Source: Phoronis australis
Taxonomy: Eukaryota > Phoronida > Phoronidae
Reading direction: 5' to 3'
Assembly: GCA_002633005.1 (NCBI GenBank)
Contig: NMRA01000213.1
Location: 488,996-552,995 of the forward strand
Length of the DNA stretch: 64,000 nt
Shown: positions 46,765-58,139 of the stretch, piece by piece
Layout: every line of letters begins with the position of its first letter
Position numbering within the stretch: the stretch's first letter is position 1
Made by a program: the position numbers and the translations under genes
Notes under the pieces: model-generated
What the model was told of the DNA's origin: nothing
Databases searched by the model: none
Seen by the model: the letters and a program-made list of their open reading frames with translations, nothing else

Positions 46765-49700
46765 GTAAATTATCATAAAACTGTTTTGACACTGTTGATT
46801 GTGTATTAAAAATAACATAGAGATTACAACAAAAAACGAACAATAAAATGAAATCATAACAGAAAGTCAAAGAGCATCCCGTGAGATTCGTTGCTCTTGA
46901 TAAACGAGTCCACACTGAAGGCGCGTTGCTCGCCCACCCAGTTCATGTTGGGAACTGGTCAAGATTCGAAACGAAACGACAGTATATATACACTTCAAAA
47001 ACACATTTTTCTGGTCTCTAGTTTAGCTTCAGTGAGCCTGAACATGTCTCTTGGTGTCTCAAAACATGTTTGCTGATCACAAGAGACAGAGACGCTGATC
47101 AAAGGGGTTGTTGCTCATAATCTTAGCGACTGGAGATGCACCTGACCGTGCTTTTCCGTAAAGAGCAGTTCTCGTTAAAAGTTTTTCATGCAGTAAATCA
47201 TATCAGATATGCTCACTGTCCAAGCTGATTTTTGAATAATGTCCCTGGTAGAAGGAACGTGTAGCGTGGTATGTCATATGGTGCGGTTGTAGAACGACTT
47301 ATAATCCGGAGCAAAAAGATAGTAGACGTACATGTACTGTATACACCTGTATATACAAATACGATATAATGAGGTCGCTTCATTTTAACTGAACTTGGAG
47401 TAGACAAAACTTACTGAATGTTTACCATAGAGAGGGGGAACCAACAGTGGCGGATACAGGGTGTGGAATGCGAGTGCACTACATTAATCTTTGAAGACAA
47501 ATTGTCTTCGTGAACGATAAAAGGGCACGCCGACCGCAGCAAGCTGTCAGATTATCGAACACCCGATCACCTGCGTGACATTTCCTTGATTCTAAATTGG
47601 ATGGCCCATATCCGACAAACCTATGCTGCTCACGCTATCTGGAAAAAGGTTGTTGTTCACATGTAGACGTCGCGACATCTTTCAGGTCACCAGTATCTAT
47701 CATCTACATGTATGTCTATTGCAGATCTGGGCTGCCCACCCGGGTTTCATCTTTACGACAACTCCAAATGTTACGCTTTAACAGGGTCAGATTCTCTGAA
47801 GGTAGCCTTCTCAGAAGCGACAGACTATTGCTACGCCAGAGCAAGTCAACCGGTATTTGTAGATGACGTCGGAGAGAATAATGACATTATTGCTTTCACA
47901 AATAAGTACGTTAAATAACACCTGTGTGTAGCACATTTTGGACGAATTCTCATAGAAAAAACAGTGAACTGAATATGCTGTATACGCGCACGGCAAAATT
48001 AAACAAACCTGGATCTTTTTGGATGAATTTTAAATCATACTGGAGTTCGTGAAACCACTTATCCATTTTTCTTGGGGTTTTATGACCATCAAAAACATTT
48101 ACGCGCGACAACTTTTGGAGTCTGCAAGCTTTGACGAACCCGGGGACACGCAGTCAAAGGACTTGGCCTCAATCCTTGCCTTTTATAGCCGCGTAGTTTT
48201 GTATTTGAGCTCGGTAAAATACTAGAGTGGCTGCAGTTGACTGGCATGTGCCAGCCAGAGCTGAAAAGAAACTAGCCAGCCAGCTACATGTACATGTAGC
48301 TGTATGAATAATATCGTCAAAATACAGCTAGCTACCATTGTGTTAGTACCCGAAATTTCACAGTAGTTGTTCTTGTTAACTTGTCGTGAAACTTATAACA
48401 ACCTGTAAAGTTAACAATCGGCGGGGGTGCATGCACAATCTTGGCGTCAAACGACACTCATCTTGTCTGTCAGTGCTTTTTAACTGAAAACAGTCTAATA
48501 AACGACATTCCCTTGCCTTTTTTTAACAAAGAAAAGTCTGTAGTCGTTTTGAAAACAGTAAGCTCGTGACACGGACACTCGCCATTTCCTAAATTTTTGC
48601 GACATCTCCCAGAGAAATGATTGCAGCTTCCCAGCAGCAAAATCCGGTTTGCTTGTATCGAAATGCTAAAAGGGGATAATTTACTGTATGCACGCTTCTC
48701 GTGGGAGAAGAAGAGTTGATTGAAACATCGATGAAAAGAAACTGGTCAGTAGGTGATGCAATATTTCAGGGCGCGGAAAGACGACGCAAAAGATCGCACC
48801 ACAATTTTAGCAGCAGAATAACGGTACACTCTAAATATTTTTGTTTACTTAAAGAAGAATGTAGTTTTTAATGACACTAATTTTGTTTCACATTTTATTT
48901 CGTGAGTTTTTACCCACATCGGCGCATAGCTGTATACTGTGTATTCAATATACATCTTTAAACAAAGGCTAGAAAGTAACATGTGACGCAATGCACTATT
49001 GTTAGTGTCTCGTCCAGGCTCATGGAATTGTCGAAAGTTCGCTAGTATACCCAGTCCTTTAAGCAATGATGTGCCGATGTCTTCTGTTACTGATCACGTG
49101 GAAGTATTCTTGGTACTGGTTACGAGGATTTGGCAAAGGTTACTTCATGTTAAACGCCCGTGTTTCAATTCAGCAAGATATCCGTGAAAATCGTTTACGT
49201 GTTTTTTCGATTCTTGTGTCGTTCTCGTTTTTTTTTTGTTTATCACTCCAAGAAGCCACCCTAAGTGTGATACCGTGGGTGGCGATAAATATAGCAACCT
49301 CTCTAAACTAGGCTCCACTCAGGATTTTGTTCACAAAGTCCCTGCTATAGAGGCATTCTAGAGTACGGACTTTTCAATGTGGACAGCGTCCCCGGTACCA
49401 TACATGCAAAACAGATCGCATATTTCCCTCAAATTTCATAAATTCTGCTGTCAGTTTCATAATATTCACTGGTCGTGTTTACCATTCTTCGTTTATTGTA
49501 TTGTCCAGTTGTTTAGTTTGTCAATAAATATAGATTATTACATGGCGAAGTCGTTATCCCCCGTTATCTAGAGCCCGCGTGAACTTTGGAGATTTATCAC
49601 CCGAGGGGCGTTAGGGTGACAACGACTGAGAACATGTAATAATGTATTTATACCACATACTGAAACATTGCAATGAATCGATCTACCTTTCTCGACTCGC

Positions 49701-52700
49701 CTCGGCTTTGTAACTACTTCCTATGTCAGAGGCCCGGGGTCGGAGGTCGTGACCTTTTAAGAAAAACCGAGCTATTTTTGTCAAATGATGCTTTTACTCA
49801 AAACCAATTGAAAAATAAAACAAAGTAGAAATAAACAGAATCTATAAATTAAGGTTTATTACCACTAGTAAATGGCTATAATGCTCAAGTCAAAGGATCC
49901 CGACGACACGATGGCCGCATTCAAATTGGAGATCGGTGATTTACAAGTGAGAGAACACGAGAGAAAAATTTCACTGATTAGAAATTATGCGTCTTATTTT
50001 TCATAGTGTATAAATGTCGGTGCAATGCCCTTTGCTGAACATGCGATCGTTGCGCGTGCGCATTTAAGTATTCTATTTTCACGTTCGATGACGTCAGCCG
50101 CTGAGTGATGTAGTGGTAAAGTCGGCGACTCGCAACTCTTGAGGCTCCGGACCGAATCCGGCCTCGGTTTCCCGCCAAAATGTTATCTCACTAGTGAGAT
50201 AACTTTATGGGTCATTACACGGTTGTATCTGCCTTTCGAGGCTAATATTGTGGTATAACGTAATTGTATTCGAACATAATAAAAGAAATAAACACTTGGC
50301 ATTTATAGTACACTTAATATCATCGGTGCTATGTTTCTAGATTCGCGCCATCTGTAGGAAGTGATGTGGGGATGTATTGGTTGGGAATGCAAAATGTGGA
50401 AGTAAATAACACCACTAAATGGTATCTATACAACAAGACGGAATATAATAACAAAAGCTACACCTACTGGAGAAACGGCGAACCGTCACACGATTGTGCA
50501 CTGATGAACTGTAAGGAACACAACTGCCAATGGGAAGGCGTAGACTGCGGTTCGCGTCACCATATTATTTGCGAAAGAGAAGGTACTCTGGTTCGATTCA
50601 GTGTGAGCGTGTACTGCATGCAAATGATTTAAACTGTATACTTGATATTTACACCTGTAGCTGTTTACCCAGAATGACTGGAAATGTACTGCAACATCTC
50701 AATCCTATGAGCTCTGACTAAACACGTTTTTCACTGATAGTGTATTTGGAGAACCATCACCGTGCGGCTTTTCAATCTTTTCAATTTGCTATGACTTCTC
50801 CAAACCTTTTGCGTTAACTGAAATGCATTTAGCCACCCAGTGCACGTAGCTAATTAATGCTTTCCATCTTTGATGTTCACTGATTTTCTCTGTGATGTCC
50901 TCGTCACACCAGAGACGCGGTGCTACTACGGTTTTTGGTCAATACCGGGATTACCGTAGTGACACCGCCAGTCGTGTCTCTTTGTGTTCCCCTAGCAGTC
51001 ACGCATGTGTTTTTCTTCTGAGGGACCAGGGCGGAACCACGGCAAGGTCACTGCGGACATAACTATCCCATTGAGTTACCACTGCGGTTTGATTGCGGTG
51101 CCACGGCGATCATTGGCATCATCACTGCGGGGCCAGTGAGGTGCCACTGTGGGAATGGAGGTACTACTGCGTAGGCCATGGGCCGTAGGCCACAGGAGGC
51201 CTAGAAAACCACTTCTGTGGCCATTTTAGGGGTGCAATTTAATTCAGGTGTTTTTGATGTCACAAATCATTATACTTTGTGAATCAAAAAAGTTCGCACG
51301 TTTAAACTTGCACATTTTTGTGAAATTTGATGTTAAAATTGTGCCGATTCAACAAATTTTAAATGGAATTAAAAAAAGTTAGAAAAGAAGTGTCCATAAA
51401 GGATGATACTGCAGATTATATTCCTACAGGCTGTATTAAGTCATAATGAACACAAACTTTGTTGTATTTTTCATTTAAAACATAGAATTATGGAAGAACT
51501 ATGAATTTATGTGTGCCACCTGTTGGTGAAATATGGAACTACCATTCATAGTGTTCTATGCTATTTTTACTGTTGGTAAAACTATAGTTATCAAACTGTC
51601 TATGACTCACTTTTATTTTTTCGACATATTTACTAATTTGTCATACAAAAACGATCACTGCTACAAGTCCAAAGCATACAATGTTTCAAAAAATGACGAC
51701 AAAAATATAGAATACCAACAAATGCAATTGGATGAAGTACAAAATGCCGAGAAATTAACAAGATAAAAAGCCATTACTAGAGATGTAAATATGAAAATAG
51801 AAAAATGTTTCACAAATCACCAGGCTCACTGGACCAGTTACTAGCCTGGTTTCTGTCACTTGATGAGACGTCTATCCAAGTTCATCCGGCTGGGATGCAA
51901 GTCCATCACACTGTTTCCCATCATCTGACTCAATTTCATCACTAACTTTGACATTCCCACAGTTTTGGCACTTGCACATTTCAGTGCATTGTAATCCAGC
52001 ATTTACAGAAGAACAATTGTTTTTTTAAAAACAATTCACTCTGATTCCATTTTGAACTAAGTAATTGTAGAATAGGGTAAATTCTCAGTAATTTCAGTTC
52101 GGACACGTACATTACAGCCTCTTTTGGATAAAGTTTCCTCCAGGAGTGATTTTAACAGAGTTAAATGCAATATTTCCCCATGCGAGATTATTCGTTGCTC
52201 CACAACTCCAAAGTAAAACTCTTGAAAATTTCACTGTCGTTAGATTTCTGTTTTGTCAGTAGCCTTGTGAAGCTTTTGTAGCAAGAACGATGGTATTTGA
52301 CTTCGAGTGCTACCAGATCTCTTCCCTGTACTATGATCAAAAGGTCCATGCCATTTTCTGCCATAGCAACATCCTAAAACAACCCACCTACATCCAAGCA
52401 AATAAAAAAACCGTTGTCAGAGTTTAAAAATATGGAAAGCGTTGTAGGCCTGTCCTACAAAATGGTAGATGTTGACATGTACTCAATTCTTTAGTGAAAT
52501 AACTGAATGGAAGTAAAACCAATGATCAAAAGACAGATAGTAAATACTAAAAATAAGACATGCATATACACGGCCTAAGGTGTTGTGCTCAAAAGTGAAA
52601 AAGATACCAATGGGTTTGTATGCAAAATGGTCTTGAAAACAAATTTTTGTTTGAAAGTTAACATACAATTTCAGATATGTACACAAGTCTACAATGATGC

Positions 52701-55700
52701 AAGTATTCTAAAGTGTACTTTCACTCAAATAAATTTTGTTATTTCAAAAAACACCTAAAAGTAGAACTTTTGAAGATAGTGTTCCAACAACACTGCACAA
52801 AATTATTTTGAAAGCAAACCAACAACAAACTTTGTTGAATGAGTAAAAACTCAATAAAAATGACTGTTCTCAAAATATTTGCTATTTGTTTTGTTATCCT
52901 TCAACCATATGTGTGAAGCTGCACCTACATCTGAAATACAGGCACCTATGCGCCTTCTAGCAAAACCTGAGAGTAAAAGTAGCTTGAAAATGTTAAAGGT
53001 GGTGCTCCAGATATAGGTGCATTCTGTAGTCAATAATTACATTATAGTAGAACAAGTTAAACTAAAACGACGAGCGTCTGTAGTAAAACATTAATTTAAA
53101 ATATACCCACGTTTTGAGCGATGCGCTCTTGATAGACTATTTTATACTTTTATTCATCGGTAACCGCACGGCATTCCAAAATCTATTTGATTTCAATAAT
53201 CACAATGATGGCCAATCACCTGAGCCCTGGGTGTAATCTCCAAACTCAGACTCAAAGCCCAACTATCCACAGTGCATAAGTCCAGTAAATTTACTAAAAT
53301 TCTGGCATGCATTTGGTCAGTTTTGGAGCTCAGCTTAGAGTGTGGAGATTACGTCTCCCCCATCCCTGTACAATACAAAAAGTATAATTTTGATAGATAT
53401 GTTACACCATGCCCAGAGTTATGGTTGCTGAGAAAATAACAATGTACACTGAAGAAAATGGTCATCTTGTTATTGGATTATGTGCCCTACCTGCATTTGA
53501 ATGCCATCACACAGGCCGGTTATTCAGTGAATTATCTGGATGATCGATCCAAACACAAGCAGGCCAGACACAGAATCCAGGGAACACTGTCTTTTTACGA
53601 CTTGTGCATATGAGGGTTTTCTAGTCAGTTCGTACCTTAGCCAACTCGCACCCAAGTCAACTCATACCCGTGCTAAAAGCATTACTAATAAATTTTCATT
53701 TTTATTCTTTAAATAACAAGTAATATTGAGTCGTTTTGCATAAATATGGCACGATTGATTGATTGATTTTAATCACTACTTTGCCAAATCACATAGTTTT
53801 GAAATACTTTTGAAATTTGACTTGGGTACATGATGATTTGAGTATGGAGTGACCTGTTTCCTACTGAGGCACCGACTCAGTGACTTGCATCAATTTATCA
53901 TACTCCCATGAAAAATTTAACACTCACCATCATCTTGGTCGTAATCAGGGGTTTCTATTCTCGGCATACTTTATAGTTTCGCAATCTTTCCACTTTGCTC
54001 TTTCAATCTTTGTAACGCCACTAAGCTTGTATAACGTCAATCCCTGAAGTTACTTGATGCAAATGCCAACTGGTGTCACACATTGTGCTCATTACTGTCT
54101 TCATCACCAAGGGAAAGTCATTCTTTCACACAGTCAGTGCTCTTTGCCCATGTCACTTTCGAGAAACTCAGCAAATCAGATGCATTTAGTGCTTGAAAGT
54201 GTATGCAGCATTTATTGACAGCATCTCTAAGGGAGCCGCCATGTTGGATTAGGTTTGCAGTTACTTAATTTCTGAGCTTGCGATTGGCTAAAATGTCATC
54301 TTGTGCTAGTCTTTTGTTGGATTTAGCGCTACCTCTTGTTCAATAATGTAACATTTGGACTCATAAAAAACTGTTTTTCTACAAAAAAGTGCAACTTAAA
54401 ACGTGGAAACTTTTCAGGTATCAATTACTTAATGGTATATCTAGCCGTACAGAAAAAAATCCAATTGCCCCACTAAAATGGTCACAGGATGAAAAGACTG
54501 GAGCTACGGCCCATGGCCTATGCGGTACTACTGCGGTGGCGCTGCGTCAGCAGGACGGCTTCATGACGTCCGTGTGTCGGCTATATATGGGAGGTGGTTT
54601 TGGTTGTAATTCATTACCATTTTCGCTCCTGCTGTGGACGTTGCTACTGTTATTACTGTTACTATCACTTAGTGATGCTGGCGAAACGTGCTACACCAGG
54701 ACGGACTGTCGGAGTGAGGAAAGCCAGCAATGAGACACCTGCTCCAACACCATGAGATGATGAGTCTTCATATGATGAACACGATTATGGGGCTGCTCGT
54801 GCTGAAGATGCTGCTGAGTCTGAGCATCAGTCCGTAACCAGCCAACCAGATAGTCTGTCTGGTGCTGGGAGGCCGATGGTCCATCAGCCAAGAGTTCCTT
54901 GAGCTCGGAATCGTACAAGATCTGGGCATCAGACCTGTATCCATCTAAACCAACATCTATCCAGAGGAAATGGAAATCGGCGACAACAAGTCCCATCAAC
55001 ACCAATGAATAGAATCCTTTATAATCGCGGAACAAGCTTCCACTAATGTGTGGCTTGCGAATTGCGACTTACTGCTCACCCAGGGCCCCACAGGCATGGG
55101 GACCTTCCAGCGGTGATCGAACTTGACAGCTACAACCTTCCATTCGTCTCGGGTCGTACATTTAGGTCACTACATCACCGCGTCCTTAAAATCTCCCACG
55201 ATGGCCTGACAGACTTCTTTGCCCAGCACAGATATCCGGAAATCGAACTTCATGCTCACGTATGTGTCTCCAGAGGCTAGGTGATGAAGAGTTGCAGCCA
55301 GTTGCGTCCCTGGGTCCAAGGCTTTCCTGTAGTTGGTGTCCGTCTTCGTGATACGTGTTCCAAACCTGGCAAGTAGCTTATCCAACATCTGAATCCGGAC
55401 CAAATGCTGGAACGACGCTGAGCTCGACCATAAGCCGGTTGTAGTGGCCAAACTGCTCACGTCTCACATCGCCCAGCCAAGGTCTCACCCAGCATCTTCT
55501 TTGTCTTGCTCGTCCTCTTCTTCTTCGCATCAGGGCAATCATTGCTTGCTCATCTTCTGCCTGTTGTTCCAGGACATGCAGCAACTGCTGTATGACGATC
55601 AAATTTCTGTTATTATCTATCACCCTGCTGAGCTTTCAATACTGATAGTCGATCTGAACTGTTTGAAGACGTTAAGAACACTGAAATTTAAGCAGAAAAC

Positions 55701-57087
55701 CGAAGCTTTTATACATGTACTACAGAATAAGTCCACAGTAACACCGTTCAAACACCTCAGTGCAAACTCAGTGGAAACGCCATTGCCGTACAAGCACCTG
55801 AATAACACCGCCGGCACCGCCGTAGGAAAGCTGTTACACCGCATTAAGATCACCAAGGTACCCCCGTACCCGCAGTGCACCCGTGGTAGCACCGCCATAA
55901 CCACAGTAGAATCGCCACGGGATCGCCGTAGGGTCGTCAGTCTACGTTTTTGGCGATGGCACGGCGGTTGTAATGAGGAAGCAGGGCGGTGATGAAGGGT
56001 CATGACGGTGTCACGGCGATCTCACTGCGGATTGGCCCAATCCGCAGCGGCACTGCTAAAGTTTTAAACGTGTTCAAAGTTTCCGCTGAGCCACCGTGAA
56101 GGTCCGCGGTTTTGACAGTTATTTGCTGAGCTACGGCGATCAATGGCGTAACCACTGCGGAACCACGGCGATCATGGCGGTGCCACTGCAGTTTATGCCG
56201 TACAAGCACCGTACCTCTGCTGTGACGGGGGTACAAGCAGTTTAAAGGAGAATGCCGCCAAAAAACACCGAACTTTGTATCACTGTAGATCCAGTAGTTC
56301 CACTTGATAACAGCAAGTTTAGTTTTTTTGCCTGACACAAAACTGCAGACGGAGGTGCTGAATTCATCGAGTGACGTCACAGGTTCTAACACAGGCTGCT
56401 CAGCAGTTTACGAGACTCTTATTGGTGTTGAGGTAGCGCTTGAATTCATGGTGCTACACCAAATAAATTGCCAAAATTCGATGTAAAACTATACATTGAG
56501 CGTCGTTATATTTTGCTGTTACGGATTTAAAGAAATTTTGAAAGAACAGCAGCTTATAAAATTCCCCGGTGTAGGCCAACTTACCTGGGTCGGTCGCAGA
56601 AGTTTGGAGTCTATTGGGTGATAGATTAGAATCATTTCTTCCTTGAAATACAGACACTGACGAAAGCATAGTCGTGTGTGGTAATTTTAGACTTGCGAAT
56701 TTCATCTCTTCTAAACACAAAACGCTTGTTATGACCCAGTGGTTCGGAACACGATCAGGCCCGTCGCGGCCGGACTGGAGACAACACGAACATAAAGCAG
56801 CTGTGTTAGGTGGCAGCAAAAGTTGAAAACTAAACTTCCAGTCACGAAAAGACTGCGCTACTGAACCAAAGGAATAATGTGCACGTGGATATTTTGATGA
56901 ATTCGCTGCGAAATTGCAAATCTACATGTACTTGCTCGCCGGGGGCCACGAAGCCAAGTTCCCCTTCCGCAGAACCGTAAAGGGAAAGGTGTGCAATAAC
57001 ATTAATTTGAATGTGTGTGTGTGTGTGTGTGTGTATATGTAAATATCTATATATTAGAGGAATCTTTACGTGTTTGTATATATATCT

Positions 57088-57148
<61 letters not shown>

Positions 57149-58139
57149 TAAAGAATCCTCTAACTGACTCCTGACCATAGCATAAAAAATCGAGTTATAC
57201 ATGTAACTTCAAAACGGCTTTCTGTCAGCAAACGCTGAATTAGCTTGCGCTCACATGGCGATCAATTAGTTTTATTGCATCTGAGGCCAGTAACGCAGTA
57301 TGATTTACTGATTGTTGATTTCTTAAAACATTTGCACTCGTGAACGCTCCTAAGGTATTACAAATTGTAAATACTGAGACAGACTTTGACACATTGTTTC
57401 AGCTTTATGTAAACAATTGGTTAGGGTGAAATTTATTCATTTTGAAACAAAACCGCCTCACCGGCCACAGACATGGAAATATTTCATGGCCTCACACTCG
57501 GTATTACTACGCACTTTTCGTTATTTACTGCCGTGGACCACTTCTTAAGCATTTCGGGTTCTCGAAGAAGTCGCAAAACGATAAGCCGCTTTCCTAGCTA
57601 CTTCATGGATCGCATAAGCGGGAACGATACGCCACACCATAACGACGCACACTCACTGAAGAACCACTGACGCTGCTGCTTCCACACAGGTTAACGCGAC
57701 ACCTTTCGGCGAGGTGAGAGCTATTGTGTACGAGGTGATGTGGATATACCGATTGAGACGGTAGCAAAAACTAAATAAATCGGCTGGCATTCTCCTTTAA
57801 GCAAGTCTGTAGTACATAATTGGTGTGTTTACAACTTTATTGCTAACTCGCCAATCAGTTTCTCTACTAAATTGATATATACTACTGTGGTTGTGCATTT
57901 TTGAAACTAATTTTACAGCGTTCAGAATAATGGGAGGTTGGATGGAAGTACCTTGGAACGGGCCTTGTGTGTCATGCGGTAACCGTAGTCGATCTACTCA
58001 GTGTAACAACCCACCGCCTGTGAATGGAGGCTATTGTAAAGACACGTCGTTGAAGGCTACGTTTGAGGAGGACTACTGCTACTGTCCAGGGACGGAGAGG
58101 GTGGAATATTATGCAAATTATTGTAAGGCATCATCATAG
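46458..58139 (+). CDS. Gene D: secreted apple/PAN - C-type lectin - TSP1 protein (paralog of A)
   Basis: Exons 46458-46764, 47725-47905, 50341-50582 and 57919-58139 join in frame (phases 1, 2, 1) to 316 residues ending at TAG 58137-58139. ATG 46458 opens MLLLYYGSLCIVSVCSG, a good signal peptide; however, a TTTCAG lies exactly at 46495-46497 in the phase used by the other genes, so an upstream signal exon is possible. The domain order and exon lengths repeat gene A. The lectin has GEPSHDC and WEG in place of the EPN and WND motifs. The last intron (7.3 kb versus 0.37 kb in A) is swollen by a Harbinger element and a TTAA-type element. AATAAA at 58301 is a likely polyadenylation signal. Confidence 0.82.
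46765..47724 (+). other. Gene D intron 1
   Basis: 960 bp, with blocks homologous to gene A intron 1 (GCAGTTCTCGTTAAAA at about 47164, and the 46940-47090 block). A GTGGCGGATACAGGG repeat fragment lies near 47450. Confidence 0.55.
47725..47905 (+). CDS. Gene D exon 2: N-terminal half of C-type lectin
   Basis: 181 bp, acceptor ATTGCAG, donor AA|GTACGT, phase 1 in and 2 out. Reads DLGCPPGFHLYDNSKCY, then SLKVAFSEATDYCYARA and DIIAFTNK. Nearly identical to 2913-3093. Confidence 0.82.
47906..50340 (+). other. Gene D intron 2
   Basis: 2.4 kb against 305 bp in gene A. Includes a tRNA-like repeat at 50098-50168 and the acatgtacatgtagct cluster near 48290. No further exon recognised. Confidence 0.5.
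50098..50168 (+). repeat. tRNA-like sequence (SINE head or tRNA pseudogene)
   Basis: GATGTAGTGGTAAAGTCGGC resembles a D-arm/A-box and CCGGACCGAATCCGG forms a T-arm-like hairpin with a B-box-like core, at tRNA spacing. The anticodon region is irregular, so a SINE or pseudogene is more likely than a working tRNA. Confidence 0.45.
50341..50582 (+). CDS. Gene D exon 3: C-terminal half of C-type lectin
   Basis: 242 bp, acceptor TTTCTAG, donor GAAG|GTACTC. Contains MYWLGMQNVE, WYLYNKTEYNN, GEPSHDCALMNC, CQWEGVDC and HHIICERE. Same length as gene A exon 3. Confidence 0.82.
51873..52018 (-). pseudogene. Cysteine-rich (CXC-like) C-terminal remnant
   Basis: The minus-strand frame reads NCSSVNAGLQCTEMCKCQNC then GN and an acidic tail ending at TAG 51875-51873. 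The C..aGL.Ct..CkC..C.N pattern is the one seen in tesmin/TSO1-like CXC modules and at the end of some transposon-borne proteins. Only the end of the protein is present. Confidence 0.4.
52188..52374 (-). pseudogene. Remnant with YHRSCYKSFT motif
   Basis: The minus-strand frame reads MDLLIIVQGRDLVALEVKYH then RSCYKSFTRLLTKQ and ends at TAA. An EVKYHRSCY..FT motif occurs near the N-terminus of the same kind of uncharacterised invertebrate proteins that end in a CXC-like module. Here only about 170 bases separate the two pieces, so the middle of the gene is deleted. Confidence 0.4.
54690..55623 (-). pseudogene. Harbinger (HARBI1-like) transposase, broken
   Basis: Minus-strand pieces over two to three frames: RRRCWVRPWLGDVRREQFGH (55623-55378 frame), then FQHLVRIQMLDKLLARFGT, ITKTDTNYRKAL and LAATLHHLASGDTYVS (55460-55170), then FRDYKGFYSLVLMGLVVADF and WIDVGLDGYRSDAQI (from 55035). 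These are the N-terminal helices and the second catalytic-Asp region of the DDE_Tnp_4 (Harbinger) transposase. The first-Asp region around 55060-55100 is out of frame with a stop, and the part with the catalytic Glu is missing. It is inactive. Confidence 0.8.
56243..57800. mobile_element. TTAA-flanked DNA transposon, copy 2
   Basis: Perfect 15-bp ends: TTAAAGGAGAATGCC at 56243 and its inverse ending at 57800. Both ends include TTAA, the target of piggyBac and Kolobok elements. Open frames inside show no transposase I recognise, so it is probably non-autonomous. A truncated relative lies at 12027. Confidence 0.65.
57012..57144. repeat. (TG)n and (AC)n microsatellites in inverted arrangement
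   Basis: TG repeats at 57012-57034 and AC repeats at 57091-57144 face each other across a 56-base spacer. The bases flanking the AC tract (TTAGAGGAATCTTT near 57054 and AAAGAATCCTCTAA after 57148) also pair, so a hairpin is possible. Confidence 0.9.
57919..58139 (+). CDS. Gene D exon 4: terminal TSP1-like module and stop
   Basis: Acceptor TTTTACAG. Reads AFRIMGGWMEVPWNGPC, CGNRSRSTQC, NPPPVNGGYC, DYCYCPG and ends YYANYCKASS then TAG. It is a close match to gene A exon 4. Confidence 0.82.

Larger units (their letters stand above)
51161..54530. mobile_element. Second element, nested in the Harbinger copy
   Basis: 51161-51240 and 54461-54530 are inverted repeats of about 70-80 bp: GTACTACTGCGTAGGCCATG with GGCCGTAG, then CCATTTTAGGGGTGCAATT, against the inverse on the right. 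The 3.2 kb between is AT-rich and carries minus-strand coding remnants at 51873-52018 and 52188-52374. The transposase of the surrounding Harbinger element lies outside these repeats, which suggests nesting. Confidence 0.5.
50902..56228 (-). mobile_element. PIF/Harbinger DNA transposon, interrupted and decayed
   Basis: The ends pair as inverted repeats: CGTCACACCAGAGACGCGG (50902) against the inverse CGTCACAGCAGAGGTACGG (ending 56228), with GGTGCT.GTACGG following. GC-rich ACTGCGG/CCACGGCGATCAT words are scattered just inside both ends (50920-51160, 55900-56215). A Harbinger-type transposase lies on the minus strand at 54690-55623. The left part is only about 260 bp because a second element (51161-54530) seems to have inserted there. 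Flanking target duplications were not clear. Confidence 0.65.
50583..57918 (+). other. Gene D intron 3, transposon-filled
   Basis: 7.3 kb containing the Harbinger element (50902-56228) with a second element apparently nested in it, a TTAA-type element (56243-57800) and dinucleotide repeats. Nothing else was recognised. Confidence 0.6.

Noticed and set aside
54389-54733. 114-codon + strand frame with a leucine run
   Set aside because: It overlaps the Harbinger and inner-element repeats antisense; the leucine run comes from a low-complexity CTGTTATTA stretch, and no domain is seen.
55444-55992. 182-codon + strand frame
   Set aside because: It is antisense to the Harbinger transposase and to the GC-rich end repeats; no similarity was recognised.
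56842-57141. Cys-Val repeat open frame
   Set aside because: Produced by the (AC)n repeat read on the minus strand.
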